From Anaerorhabdus furcosa (GTDB lineage Bacteria > Bacillota_I > Bacilli_A > Erysipelotrichales > Erysipelotrichaceae), in NCBI RefSeq assembly GCF_900167375.1, contig NZ_FUWY01000005.1, positions 62,001-126,000 of the forward strand: DNA of 64,000 bases, written 5' to 3'. How positions within the stretch are numbered: position 1 is the stretch's first letter; every line of letters starts with the position of its first letter. Shown here one piece after another: positions 26,699 to 35,199 of the stretch. The notes under the pieces were generated by a model. The model saw nothing but the letters and a program-made list of their open reading frames with translations, had not been told where the DNA came from and ran no database searches. The translations under genes were made by a program, and so were the position numbers.

Positions 26699-27172
26699 AT
26701 GAAAATATATGATTTAAAAGTTAAGAGTCATGATGGGAAAGAAGTATCTTTGAAAGATTATGAAGGTAAAGTACTACTCGTTGTGAATACTGCAACTCAT
26801 TGTCAACATACTCCTCAATACGTATATTTGAAAGAAATATATGATAAGTTTCATGACCAAGGATTGGAAATATTGGATTTCCCATCTGACCAATTAAATG
26901 GTAAAGCACCTGGAACTAATTCTGAAATTCACGATTTTTGCGTAAAGGAATATAACATTGAGTTTCCTCAATTTGAAAAAATTGAGGTCAATGGTGAAAA
27001 TCAAGCACCATTATATGAATTATTAAAGACACAAAGAGGTGGATTATTCGATGATGAAATTGAATATAATTTCACTAAATTCTTACTAAACCGTGATGGT
27101 GAGGTAATTATGAGATATGAACCAACAATTGATTTCTTAACAATTGAAAGAGATATTAAAGAGTTATTGTAG
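26699..27172 (+). CDS. Glutathione peroxidase family (thioredoxin-type) peroxidase
   Basis: A 157-residue thiol peroxidase that reduces peroxides, most likely with thioredoxin and not glutathione. NTATHCQHTPQY carries the peroxidatic Cys35; DFCVKEYNIEFP carries Cys81, at the place of the resolving Cys of two-Cys enzymes. Oddities: the usual FPCNQF is FPSDQL, and the Trp of WNF is replaced by Tyr (EYNFTKFL). The catalytic Gln and Asn positions are kept. It is a monocistronic unit with own promoter and terminator. SD AAAGGAG. Confidence 0.92.
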   Translation: MKIYDLKVKSHDGKEVSLKDYEGKVLLVVNTATHCQHTPQYVYLKEIYDKFHDQGLEILDFPSDQLNGKAPGTNSEIHDFCVKEYNIEFPQFEKIEVNGENQAPLYELLKTQRGGLFDDEIEYNFTKFLLNRDGEVIMRYEPTIDFLTIERDIKELL

Positions 27173-27173
27173 A

Positions 27174-27201
27174 GAACTGAAGTAATATTCAGTTCTTTTT
27201 A
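27174..27201 (+). terminator. Terminator after the peroxidase gene
   Basis: GAACTGA/TCAGTTC stem of seven pairs, eight-base loop, TTTTT tail. Confidence 0.85.
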
Positions 27202-27214
27202 CATTCTTGACTTC

Positions 27215-27243
27215 TTGCATAGGGTCTAAAAGTAAGGTATAAT
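27215..27243 (+). promoter_or_regulatory. Promoter of pyrH-frr
   Basis: TTGCAT, 17-base spacer, TATAAT. The transcript leader is about 80 bases. Confidence 0.75.
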
Positions 27244-27327
27244 TACAACGGAAATTTAAGGTATTACTTGATCATATATTTGCGATGAGTGAAACCTTTT
27301 CTTTGCGAAAGAGAGGCGGTTATTTCA

Positions 27328-28041
27328 ATGTATCGTAGAGTATTATTGAAGTTAAGTGGTGAGGCTTTATCAGGCAATGGAAACAATTTTGATCCAGAGA
27401 TTCTAAAAAGTTTAGCTGAAGAAATAAAAGAAATTCATGAACAAGGTGTTGATTTAGCGATTGTTGTGGGTGGAGGAAACTTCATTCGTGGTAAAATGGC
27501 ATCAAATCTTGGCATTGACCGTGTACAAGGTGATTATATGGGAATGTTAGCTACTGTGATTAATGCTTTAGCAATTCAAGGAGCATTAGAACAAGCAGGA
27601 GTTCCTACACGAGTACAAACAGCGATTGAAATGAATAAGGTTGCAGAACCATTCATTGTTCGTCGTGCTCTTCGACATCTAGAAAAGGGTCGTGTAGTTA
27701 TTTTTGGTGGAGGAACAGGAAATCCATATTTCTCAACTGATACAACAGCAGCACTTCGTGCATCAGAAATTAAAGCAGATGTTATTTTAATGGCTAAAAA
27801 TGGTGTTGATGGTGTTTATAGTGCAGATCCTAAATTAGATAAAACAGCAATTAAATTTGAACAATTGACTTATATGGATTTAATCCAACAAGAATTACAA
27901 GTAATGGATACAACTGCGACAAGCATGTGTATGGACAATAAAGTAGATTTGGTTGTCTTCAATATGAATGAACGTGGTAATATTAAGAAAGCAGTCATGC
28001 AAGAAAAAATTGGAACAGTAATTAAGAAGGAGATAAAATAA
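27328..28041 (+). CDS. pyrH: Uridylate kinase
   Basis: Phosphorylates UMP to UDP in pyrimidine nucleotide synthesis. The hexameric amino-acid-kinase-fold enzyme (237 aa) starts [16 protein letters not shown], with [10 protein letters not shown] and [14 protein letters not shown] motifs. The start was set at 27328, eight bases after GAGAGGCGG; the frame extends upstream to 27289 without an SD. Stop and frr start overlap (TAATG). Confidence 0.97.
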   Translation: MYRRVLLKLSGEALSGNGNNFDPEILKSLAEEIKEIHEQGVDLAIVVGGGNFIRGKMASNLGIDRVQGDYMGMLATVINALAIQGALEQAGVPTRVQTAIEMNKVAEPFIVRRALRHLEKGRVVIFGGGTGNPYFSTDTTAALRASEIKADVILMAKNGVDGVYSADPKLDKTAIKFEQLTYMDLIQQELQVMDTTATSMCMDNKVDLVVFNMNERGNIKKAVMQEKIGTVIKKEIK

Positions 28042-28589
28042 TGGCTTATATCGTACTAGATACAGCAAAAGAAAAAATGGAAAAAGTAATTGCACACTAT
28101 TCTGAAAGTTTAAATACAATTCGTACTGGTCGTGCTAATACAACAATGTTAGATCATGTAGAAGTTGACTACTATGGGTCTCCAACACCAGTAAATCAAA
28201 TCGCAGGCATTACTGTTGTGGAAGGAAGAACTCTAGTTATTAAACCTTATGATGCTTCAAGTTTAAAAAATATTGAAAAAGCTTGTAATGAAGCAGATTT
28301 AGGAATTGCACCACAAAACGATGGAACAGTAGTCCGTTTAACTGTACCAGCACTTACAGAAGAAACAAGAAAAGAAATGTGTAAAAAAGTATCTAAGTTT
28401 GCAGAAGAAGCAAAAGTTCAAGTAAGAAATGTACGTCGTGATGCTAATGAAGCAGCTAAAAAAGATGAAACATTAACTGAAGATCTTGAAAAAGATTGCT
28501 TGGATAGAATTCAAAAAGCAACTGATGAAGCAATCAAAAAGATTGATGATATCGCTGTAACAAAAGAAAAAGAAGTAATGACAATCTAG
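28041..28589 (+). CDS. frr: Ribosome recycling factor
   Basis: RRF splits post-termination ribosomes with EF-G. The 182-residue product has the family strings IRTGRANTTMLDHVEVDYYGSPTPV (seen in part), GTVVRLTVPALTEETRKE and VRNVRRDAN, plus a long C-terminal helix. It overlaps pyrH by one base; pyrH-frr is a conserved pair in nearly all bacteria. A terminator follows. Confidence 0.98.
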   Translation: MAYIVLDTAKEKMEKVIAHYSESLNTIRTGRANTTMLDHVEVDYYGSPTPVNQIAGITVVEGRTLVIKPYDASSLKNIEKACNEADLGIAPQNDGTVVRLTVPALTEETRKEMCKKVSKFAEEAKVQVRNVRRDANEAAKKDETLTEDLEKDCLDRIQKATDEAIKKIDDIAVTKEKEVMTI

Positions 28590-28596
28590 ATTAAAG

Positions 28597-28627
28597 AATA
28601 GTTCATTAATGTGAACTATTTTTTTAT
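28597..28627 (+). terminator. Terminator after frr
   Basis: Nine-pair stem AATAGTTCA/TGAACTATT, loop TTAATG, then seven T. Confidence 0.92.
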
Positions 28628-28669
28628 TTGCAAAAATTTGATGCTTAGTTATGACAAAGAGGATAGAAT

Positions 28670-28894
28670 ATGGAGCAAATACAACTTTTACAAAATGCAA
28701 TAAATTATATTAAAGAACATCTTTTAGAGAGTATTAATTACAAGGATATTGCTTACAAATATGGTTATGAAACACTTGAAAGTTTTTCAAAGGCATTTTC
28801 GCGTTTTTTTTGTGAATTACCAATCATTCATTTCAAAACAGGTATTTTGAATTTGGTGACAGTAGAACTATCATTCATTTGTGAAATATGCTAG
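28670..28894 (+). CDS. Stand-alone AraC-type helix-turn-helix fragment
   Basis: A 74-residue frame with a fair SD (AGAGGA). The first two thirds look like one AraC helix-turn-helix module: NAINYIKEHLLESINYKDIA then YGYETLESFSKAFSRFF. AraC regulators normally have two such modules and an effector domain, so this is either a small protein or the worn start of a longer regulator (perhaps AraC-GyrI type). The last 20 residues are hydrophobic and unlike the family. The uppS promoter lies in its 3' end. No frame continuing the family was found downstream. Confidence 0.5.
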   Translation: MEQIQLLQNAINYIKEHLLESINYKDIAYKYGYETLESFSKAFSRFFCELPIIHFKTGILNLVTVELSFICEIC

Positions 28895-28897
28895 AAT
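28889..28897 (+). promoter_or_regulatory. Extended -10 promoter of uppS-cdsA-dxr
   Basis: TGC-TAGAAT, 24 bases before the uppS ATG; no clear -35. Confidence 0.5.
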
Positions 28898-28920
28898 ATT
28901 TTCATGAGTAAGGTGATGTT

Positions 28921-29622
28921 ATGGATAAAATAAGACATGTCGCTATCATCATGGATGGAAATGGGCGATGGGCTAAACGTCAAAATAAAATGCGTACCCA
29001 AGGACATTATCAAGGATCAGAGAATGTTAGAAATATTGCGATTGCAGCAAACGATGACGGAATAGAAGTTTTAACGTTGTTTGCTTTTTCTACTGAGAAT
29101 TGGAAACGACCTGAAGAAGAAGTGAATTATTTGATGAAATTACCCGCAGTCTTTTTTCAAAAATTCTTAAAAGAATTAATGGAAAAAAATATTCGAATTC
29201 AAATGATAGGACAAATGGAAGGAATTCCAAAAGAAACAGCTAAATTGTTTCAAAAAGCAATTGAAGATACAAAAAATAATACAGGTATGATATTGTGCTT
29301 TGCGATGAATTATGGATCACAAAGAGAAATTCTACTTGCAGCTAAAGCATTTGCACAAGATGTACAATCGGGTAAACAAACATTGGATATTGATGAAAAA
29401 GACTTTGAACAATATTTAATGACAAAAGATTATCCACCGATTGATTTTTTAATACGTACAAGTGGCGAATATCGAATTTCAAATTTTTTATTATGGCAAA
29501 TTGCCTATAGTGAACTTATTTTTGTGGATGAGACTTGGCCAGAATTTACTCCAGAAGAGTTTAATCGTTGTTTAGATGATTTTAAACAACGCGATCGACG
29601 ATTCGGAGGTCTTAAGAAATGA
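28921..29622 (+). CDS. uppS: Undecaprenyl diphosphate synthase (cis-prenyltransferase)
   Basis: Builds the C55 lipid carrier for wall polymers from farnesyl and isopentenyl diphosphate. The 233-residue enzyme has IIMDGNGRWAKR (substrate Asp and phosphate loop), the FAFSTENWKRP box, and the C-terminal DFLIRTSGEYRISNFLLWQ with SELIFVDETWPEF. One difference is GEYRISNF for the common GE-x-RLSNF. It overlaps cdsA by four bases. Confidence 0.97.
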   Translation: MDKIRHVAIIMDGNGRWAKRQNKMRTQGHYQGSENVRNIAIAANDDGIEVLTLFAFSTENWKRPEEEVNYLMKLPAVFFQKFLKELMEKNIRIQMIGQMEGIPKETAKLFQKAIEDTKNNTGMILCFAMNYGSQREILLAAKAFAQDVQSGKQTLDIDEKDFEQYLMTKDYPPIDFLIRTSGEYRISNFLLWQIAYSELIFVDETWPEFTPEEFNRCLDDFKQRDRRFGGLKK

Positions 29623-30401
29623 AGCAAAGGTTAGTTACTGGATTAATTATTGCGCTCATTGCAGTTCCTCCTTTAGTGCTTGGTGGTTTTCCATTACTTT
29701 TACTTGTGTTTGCAGTTAGTGGACTTGCATCCTATGAGATATTGGCGGTGCGAGGAGGTAAAATTAGTTGGGGGTTGGTGTCGTTTTTATTCGCAAGTAC
29801 GTTAGTCATGTACCTAGTACCCATCGATTTTTATATCCCAGCAATTATTGCATTTCTTATCGTCTTGTTTGTAATTCATATTTTCACAAAAGAAATCAGT
29901 ATCGAAGATTTAAGTTATGTATTTGTCATGACAATGATTTTAACACTCGCTGTTAAGGGAATTATCCACATCTATAATTATGGTGGTCTAGTCATGATTT
30001 ATGTAGCACTGGCTTGTTTTGGATGTGATACAGGTGCTTATTTCTTTGGGGTATTTTTTGGAAAGCACAAATTGATTGAAAGAATATCACCGAAGAAAAC
30101 ATGGGAAGGTGCAATTGGTGGCTGGTTAACTGGTGCTGTTGCTTCTTATGCCTTCGCAATGATTTTTATACCCAATATGTTTGATCCAAGTGTAATCTTG
30201 TTTTCATCGCTAACACTACCGATTGTTGCCCAAATTGGTGATTTATCTTTTAGTGCAGTGAAAAGACAATATCATGTAAAAGATTTTGGTTCAATATTTC
30301 CAGGTCATGGAGGAGTATTGGATAGAGTAGATAGCTTATTATTCTGCTTAATGTACTTCCATGCAATTCTATTATTTATTGAGGTTGTGGTGATTATATG
30401 A
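29619..30401 (+). CDS. cdsA: Phosphatidate cytidylyltransferase
   Basis: Makes CDP-diacylglycerol, the branch point of phospholipid synthesis. The 260-residue membrane protein (about seven or eight segments) ends with the CdsA signature: SPKKTWEGAIGG, then GDLSFSAVKRQYHVKDFGSIFPGHGGVLDR. ATGA overlaps link it to uppS before and dxr after, so these three genes are one transcription unit. Confidence 0.97.
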   Translation: MKQRLVTGLIIALIAVPPLVLGGFPLLLLVFAVSGLASYEILAVRGGKISWGLVSFLFASTLVMYLVPIDFYIPAIIAFLIVLFVIHIFTKEISIEDLSYVFVMTMILTLAVKGIIHIYNYGGLVMIYVALACFGCDTGAYFFGVFFGKHKLIERISPKKTWEGAIGGWLTGAVASYAFAMIFIPNMFDPSVILFSSLTLPIVAQIGDLSFSAVKRQYHVKDFGSIFPGHGGVLDRVDSLLFCLMYFHAILLFIEVVVII

Positions 30402-31564
30402 AAAAAATAGTACTTTTAGGAGCTAGTGGTTCCATTGGCTCACAAACAATAGATGTGATAGTATCACATCCTGAAGAATTTGATTTGGTCGCATTTAGTG
30501 TGGGACATAATATAAATAAAGTTCATGAAATATTAGAAAAATTTCCGATGATTCAACACATTGGTGTTGCAGATGAAAAAGATGCTATAGAACTGAAGAA
30601 ACAATATGCAAGCATAGAATTTTATTTTGGTGATAAGGGACTTTGCCAATTAGCAAATCTTGATGGTTATGATACATTCATTAGTGCTATTGTTGGATTT
30701 CGAGGACTTGAACCTTTGTTAGAAGCAATTAAAAAAGTAAAATACATTGCTTTGGCAAACAAGGAAAGTTTAGTAGCAGGAGGTCCATTAATTAAAAAGG
30801 CACTGAATGATTACAATGTAATGTTGTTGCCAATTGATTCAGAGCATTCTGCAATATTGCAATGTTTACAAGGTAATAATATTTCTGAAATTGATCGATT
30901 GATAGTTACTGCTAGTGGTGGTAGTTTTAGAGATAAAACTAGAGCAGAACTTACTAATGTAACAAAAGAGCAAGCATTAAAACATCCAAACTGGAAAATG
31001 GGTGGTCGAATAACAATTGATAGTGCAACAATGGCAAACAAAGGATTTGAAGTTATTGAAGCCCATTATTTATTCGATATACCTTTTGATAAAATTGAAG
31101 TCGTTATTCATTCGGAAAGTGTTGTGCACTCACTTGTACAATATCGTGACCATTCTGTGATTGCTCAAATGGGATCTGCAGATATGAAGATACCAATTCA
31201 ATATGCACTCTCTTATCCAAGACGATTAAAGATGTATGGTGATAAACCCTTTAATTTCATGGACTACCCAGAATTACACTTCCAAATACCTGATTTCGAA
31301 AGATTCCCCTTACTTGCATTAGCTTACGAAGTAGGCAAGAAAGGTGGTAACTTAGGTGCTATTATGAATGGTGCTGATGAAGAAGCCGTTTCCTTATTCC
31401 TTGAAGATAAAATTAAGTTCTTAGAAATAGAAGACTATGTTATTCAAGCAGTTAGGCAATGCCGTTTTATTGAGAACCCTTCATTAGAAGAATTAATAGC
31501 GAGTGACTTAGATTCGAGAGAATTTGTAAGGCAAATGTATGAAGCAAGAGAGACTGTCAAATGA
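30398..31564 (+). CDS. dxr: 1-deoxy-D-xylulose 5-phosphate reductoisomerase
   Basis: The committed step of the MEP isoprenoid pathway, giving MEP from DXP with NADPH. The 388-residue protein opens LGASGSIGSQTIDV (NADPH loop), with ALANKESLVAGG, PIDSEHSAI (metal-binding Asp and Glu), TASGGSFRD, and MGGRITIDSATMANKGFEVIEAH. It overlaps cdsA by four bases. In many genomes rseP follows directly; here a sugar island intervenes. Confidence 0.98.
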   Translation: MKKIVLLGASGSIGSQTIDVIVSHPEEFDLVAFSVGHNINKVHEILEKFPMIQHIGVADEKDAIELKKQYASIEFYFGDKGLCQLANLDGYDTFISAIVGFRGLEPLLEAIKKVKYIALANKESLVAGGPLIKKALNDYNVMLLPIDSEHSAILQCLQGNNISEIDRLIVTASGGSFRDKTRAELTNVTKEQALKHPNWKMGGRITIDSATMANKGFEVIEAHYLFDIPFDKIEVVIHSESVVHSLVQYRDHSVIAQMGSADMKIPIQYALSYPRRLKMYGDKPFNFMDYPELHFQIPDFERFPLLALAYEVGKKGGNLGAIMNGADEEAVSLFLEDKIKFLEIEDYVIQAVRQCRFIENPSLEELIASDLDSREFVRQMYEARETVK

Positions 31565-31576
31565 CAGTTTTTTTTA
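31553..31576 (+). terminator. Terminator overlapping the dxr stop
   Basis: ACTGTC/GACAGT stem around the stop codon, loop AAAT, then eight T. Confidence 0.85.
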
Positions 31577-31587
31577 TTCCAAATTGA

Positions 31588-31613
31588 AAATTTCCACATT
31601 AATATGGAAATTT
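31588..31613. promoter_or_regulatory. 26-base near-perfect palindrome, candidate operator
   Basis: Half-sites AAATTTCCA and TGGAAATTT flank a TTAA centre; only one symmetric pair (97/04) mismatches. There is no T-run, so it is not a terminator. It lies between the dxr terminator and the PRD regulator gene, about 30 bases before a TATAAT at 31644-31649 that may be the regulator's -10. Confidence 0.6.
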
Positions 31614-31680
31614 GAATACGTATAATTAGTGAAAATTATCTCATATAATACAAATAAAGAGATAAAGAATGGAGATATTT

Positions 31681-33657
31681 ATGGTGCAAATTAAGCAACG
31701 TCAACGTAATTTATTTAAATTATTATCTCAGATGAAAGACTACAAACCAACTAGTTTTTTCAGTGTAAATTTCAGAGTATCGGATAAAACAATCTATAAC
31801 GATGTAAATACATTGAATGATCAAATGAGTACTTATGATTTATATATTGATAAACAGCCAAGACATGGATTAAAACTGGTTGGATTAGGAAAAAATATAG
31901 TTCGATTTGAAGAAGAACTCCAATTAATGTCGAGTGATCATCAAGAGAACCATTATCCAACACATCGAAGAATTCAATTGATTAAATGGCTTTTAATTGA
32001 TGATGAAAAATGCAGTTTAGAAGATTTAGAAACTAGATTTTTTATAAGTCAAGCAGCATTAAGAAAAGATATTGATTATCTTCAAAATATATTTGGAGAT
32101 TACAAAATAACTTGTACAACTTCGAAGTCAATATTAAAAGTGAAGGGATCTGAAATCTATATTCAAAGAGCAATCAAAGATTTTGTACAAAACATAAGCA
32201 AAATTGATGATAGTTATGATACATTAACAAGTTTTGATCCTGTTTTAAATATTATGAATCAACTCTTTGGAGAAGAGTTAGTCAATATAGTGAAAGAAGC
32301 AGTGACAACCTATATTATTTCTACCAATGCATTATCAGATTATTATGTACGTTCAATTACATTGACTATTCTCATTATGGTTGCAAGAACCAAAAACAAT
32401 CACCACATTCAATTGAATGATGTTGTTATCGATGATTTAAGTTATTTGGAACCCTACATGATTGTCATAGAGATGCAAGAATATTTCGAGAAAAAATATG
32501 GCTTAACTTTGTTAGAAAGTGATACGAAGTATTTAAGTCAACAAATGTATGCTCATCGTATTGAACCACAAGCAAGAGAAAAGTATTTGAAAGATCAATA
32601 CGTCGATGTTGTCAATCGAATGATGAAGATGATGTCACGTTGCTTACAAACAGATTTAAACAATGATGAGCGATTAAGAGATTCCTTGCTATTCCATTTA
32701 CCACCAATGCTTTATCGATTAAAACGTGGAATAAAAGTAAGTAATCCACTACTTCAAGAAATTAAGAAACAATACATTGTGTTGTTCTCACTTACTTGGT
32801 TTGTTGCGAGTGAATTAGAAAAAGAATTTGATGTTCACTTTGACGATGATGAGATTTCATTCTTATTTATTTACTTCCAAATATCATTGGAGAAACGGCA
32901 TGGAATTCAATTTAAAAATATTGTAATTGTATGTCCCATAGGACTTGCAACTAGTGAATTGATCTTTACAAGAATTAGACAAAACGTTCAACCACAAGAT
33001 AACATCCTAACAATGAATGTTGAAGAGTTACTAAAAACGGAATTAAAGAACATTGATTTGATTATATCAACAGTAAAACTTCCGGATATAAATGTACCAG
33101 TAGTTTATGTTTCACCATTACTAACAGAACACGATTTAAATTTGATTAATGAAATCTATTCGAGTGTGAAGAAAGAGCGAGAGTTAAAAAACATATCCCC
33201 TTTCCATCAAATAGAGCTAGCTCATTTCTTCCACCCAGATTTCATTTTTCACAACAAGAAGTTTAAAACGAAAAATGAATGTCTTGATTACTTAATCAAG
33301 ATTTATCAAAAGAGAAAATACGTTAATGAAGAATTTGCTGAAAGTATTTATGAGCGAGAAAAAATGGGTGATACAAGTATGTACACTGGAGCTGCAATTC
33401 CTCATGCTTCACCAGAGACAGTACTTAAATCACAAATATCAGTTGTAACGCTGAAAGATAAAATCAAATGGGGAAGTCAAGATGTGAACTTAATTGTCTT
33501 TATTGCAGTAGCAAAAGATGATATGGATCGTATTAAAAATGTTTTATCAAAGTTATTAGATATATTGGAATCAACTCAAACGATTGAAAAAATGGTTCAT
33601 GCGTCTAATAAGGAGATATTAGTTGAAATACTTGAAGAATCTTTAAATGGGAGGTAG
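31681..33657 (+). CDS. PRD-containing PTS-linked transcriptional regulator (BglG/ManR type)
   Basis: A 658-residue regulator: N-terminal helix-turn-helix (QRQRNLFKLLSQMK to SDKTIYNDVNTLN), a second HTH (LEDLETRFFISQAALRKDIDYL), two PRD domains (about 180-390), an EIIB-like segment with IVIVCPIGLATSELIF, and a C-terminal EIIA-like domain with GAAIPHASPETV. Phosphorylation of PRD, Cys and His by PTS proteins would control it. It likely activates the sugar operon starting two bases after it. Start set at 31681 after TGGAGAT; ATG 31669 is the alternative. Confidence 0.88.
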   Translation: MVQIKQRQRNLFKLLSQMKDYKPTSFFSVNFRVSDKTIYNDVNTLNDQMSTYDLYIDKQPRHGLKLVGLGKNIVRFEEELQLMSSDHQENHYPTHRRIQLIKWLLIDDEKCSLEDLETRFFISQAALRKDIDYLQNIFGDYKITCTTSKSILKVKGSEIYIQRAIKDFVQNISKIDDSYDTLTSFDPVLNIMNQLFGEELVNIVKEAVTTYIISTNALSDYYVRSITLTILIMVARTKNNHHIQLNDVVIDDLSYLEPYMIVIEMQEYFEKKYGLTLLESDTKYLSQQMYAHRIEPQAREKYLKDQYVDVVNRMMKMMSRCLQTDLNNDERLRDSLLFHLPPMLYRLKRGIKVSNPLLQEIKKQYIVLFSLTWFVASELEKEFDVHFDDDEISFLFIYFQISLEKRHGIQFKNIVIVCPIGLATSELIFTRIRQNVQPQDNILTMNVEELLKTELKNIDLIISTVKLPDINVPVVYVSPLLTEHDLNLINEIYSSVKKERELKNISPFHQIELAHFFHPDFIFHNKKFKTKNECLDYLIKIYQKRKYVNEEFAESIYEREKMGDTSMYTGAAIPHASPETVLKSQISVVTLKDKIKWGSQDVNLIVFIAVAKDDMDRIKNVLSKLLDILESTQTIEKMVHASNKEILVEILEESLNGR

Positions 33658-33659
33658 AC

Positions 33660-34484
33660 ATGTTAGTTAATTCAAAAGAAATCTTAAGTAAAGCGAAACA
33701 AGAAGGTTATGCAGTACCAGCACCAGATTTTATTGATTTAGATAGTGCACGCAGTTATGTACAAGGTGCAGAGAAAGAAGGAAAACCAATCATTCTATCT
33801 TTTGCACAAGCACATAGTAATGTAATTTCTTTAGAAGAAGCTGCATTAATTGGTAAATATATTGCTGAGAATTCAGTTGTACCAATTGTATTGCATTTAG
33901 ATCATGGAACGGATATTGAGTTTATAAAAAAAGGAATTGATTTAGGTTTTACCTCAGTCATGATTGATGCATCAATGGATACATTTGATGAAAATGTTCG
34001 TAAAACAAAAGAAGTTGTTGCTTATGCTCATCCAAGAAATGTAACAGTTGAAGCAGAGATTGGACATGTAGGTAGTGGTGACAATTATGAAAATCATGAT
34101 CATACTGATTCAATTTATACAGAGGTACATGAAGCGATTAAATTTGTTGGATTAACAGATGTTGATTCTTTGGCGGTATCTATTGGAACTGCTCATGGTA
34201 AATATAAAGGAATTCCTCAAATTAATTTTGAAAGATTAAATGAATTAAAAGATGCAGTAAGTGTTCCTCTTGTACTTCATGGAGGATCTGGTTCAGGAGA
34301 TGACAACCTAAAGCGTTGTGCTCATAACGGTATAAGTAAAATTAATATCTTTACCGATTTCTTAGTTGGAGCAATGAATGAAATCAATGAAAAGAAACCA
34401 ACTGAGTATTTTGATTTAAAAGTATGTGCGAATGATGGAATGAAAAAAGTTCTTGAGCACTACTTCAAGGTTTTTTCTAAATAG
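33660..34484 (+). CDS. Class II ketose-bisphosphate aldolase
   Basis: A zinc-dependent aldolase (274 aa) of the Fba/GatY/KbaY group that splits a ketose bisphosphate into dihydroxyacetone phosphate and an aldehyde. Zinc and catalytic motifs: LHLDHGTD (Asp81, His82), EAEIGHVG, IGTAHGKYKG, and LHGGSGSG, with NIFTDF closing the phosphate site. The short length and sequence fit GatY/KbaY or YdjI-like enzymes better than housekeeping FbaA. Substrate is unknown. It is the first enzyme of the PTS operon; SD GGGAGG ends the regulator gene. Confidence 0.88.
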   Translation: MLVNSKEILSKAKQEGYAVPAPDFIDLDSARSYVQGAEKEGKPIILSFAQAHSNVISLEEAALIGKYIAENSVVPIVLHLDHGTDIEFIKKGIDLGFTSVMIDASMDTFDENVRKTKEVVAYAHPRNVTVEAEIGHVGSGDNYENHDHTDSIYTEVHEAIKFVGLTDVDSLAVSIGTAHGKYKGIPQINFERLNELKDAVSVPLVLHGGSGSGDDNLKRCAHNGISKINIFTDFLVGAMNEINEKKPTEYFDLKVCANDGMKKVLEHYFKVFSK

Positions 34485-34497
34485 GAGGAGAGATGAA

Positions 34498-35196
34498 ATG
34501 AGTAAAGTTCAATTACGTAGACCATTCTTTGTGATTAATCCTAAATCATATTTGTATGGTGACAAAATTTTAGAACTTGCAAAGTATGCAGATCAATTGG
34601 CTGCAAAGTATGACTTTGATGTTCTATTTACTGCACAGCACGCAGATTTGAGATTAATTAGTGAAAACACGTCAAAGTTGATTGTAATTGCGCAACACAT
34701 GGATGGAATTAAAGCAGGTAAAGGTATGGGGCACATTCTACCAGAGGGTTGTATTGCTGCTGGTGCAAAAGGAAGCTTTCTAAACCATGCTGAGCATCCA
34801 ATGACAATGCACGAGTTAGCACTTGCGATGCATCGTTTGGATGAACTTGAATTATTAACGATAGTTTGTGCAGATAGTGTAGAGGAAGCAAAGGCAATAG
34901 CAAAATTAAATCCAAATGTCATGGTGTGTGAACCTACAAGCCTTATTGGTACAGGACAAGTAAGTGATGCCAACTACATGAAATCAACAAATGAAGCAGT
35001 TAAAAGTGTTTCCCCAACAACCCAAGTTCTTCAAGCAGCAGGAATTAGCACAGGACAAAATGTATATGATGCAATTGTGATTGGTGCTGATGGCACGGGT
35101 GGAACAAGTGGTATTGTTGCCGCAGATGATCCATTTAAAACATTAGATGAAATGTTTGAAGCTTTGGATAAAGCTCGTACAGATATTAAGGAGTAA
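34498..35196 (+). CDS. Triosephosphate-isomerase family protein, archaeal-type short form
   Basis: A TIM barrel of 232 aa. The catalytic Lys is in INPKSY (N-x-K), the His in LNHAEH, and the Glu in VCEPTSLIGTG, matching the TPI triad. The strings AQHMDGIKAGKGMGHILPE and LQAAGISTGQ resemble archaeal TPI more than bacterial TpiA. In a PTS operon it more likely isomerises another ketose or aldose phosphate (as EryH-like TPI homologues do for tetrulose phosphates) than serves glycolysis. Start set at 34498 after AGGAGGAG. Confidence 0.85.
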   Translation: MSKVQLRRPFFVINPKSYLYGDKILELAKYADQLAAKYDFDVLFTAQHADLRLISENTSKLIVIAQHMDGIKAGKGMGHILPEGCIAAGAKGSFLNHAEHPMTMHELALAMHRLDELELLTIVCADSVEEAKAIAKLNPNVMVCEPTSLIGTGQVSDANYMKSTNEAVKSVSPTTQVLQAAGISTGQNVYDAIVIGADGTGGTSGIVAADDPFKTLDEMFEALDKARTDIKE

Positions 35197-35199
35197 AAA

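Noticed and set aside
33660-34484. Glycolytic fructose-bisphosphate aldolase fbaA
   Set aside because: Operon with regulator and PTS, and shorter GatY/KbaY-like sequence, favour a dedicated catabolic aldolase.
34593-34973. 126-aa minus-strand open frame within the TPI-like gene
   Set aside because: Antisense to a conserved enzyme, no SD and no recognisable domain.
34498-35196. Housekeeping glycolytic tpiA
   Set aside because: Not with gapA-pgk and the sequence is closer to the archaeal short type; the operon is catabolic. It cannot be excluded without the rest of the genome.
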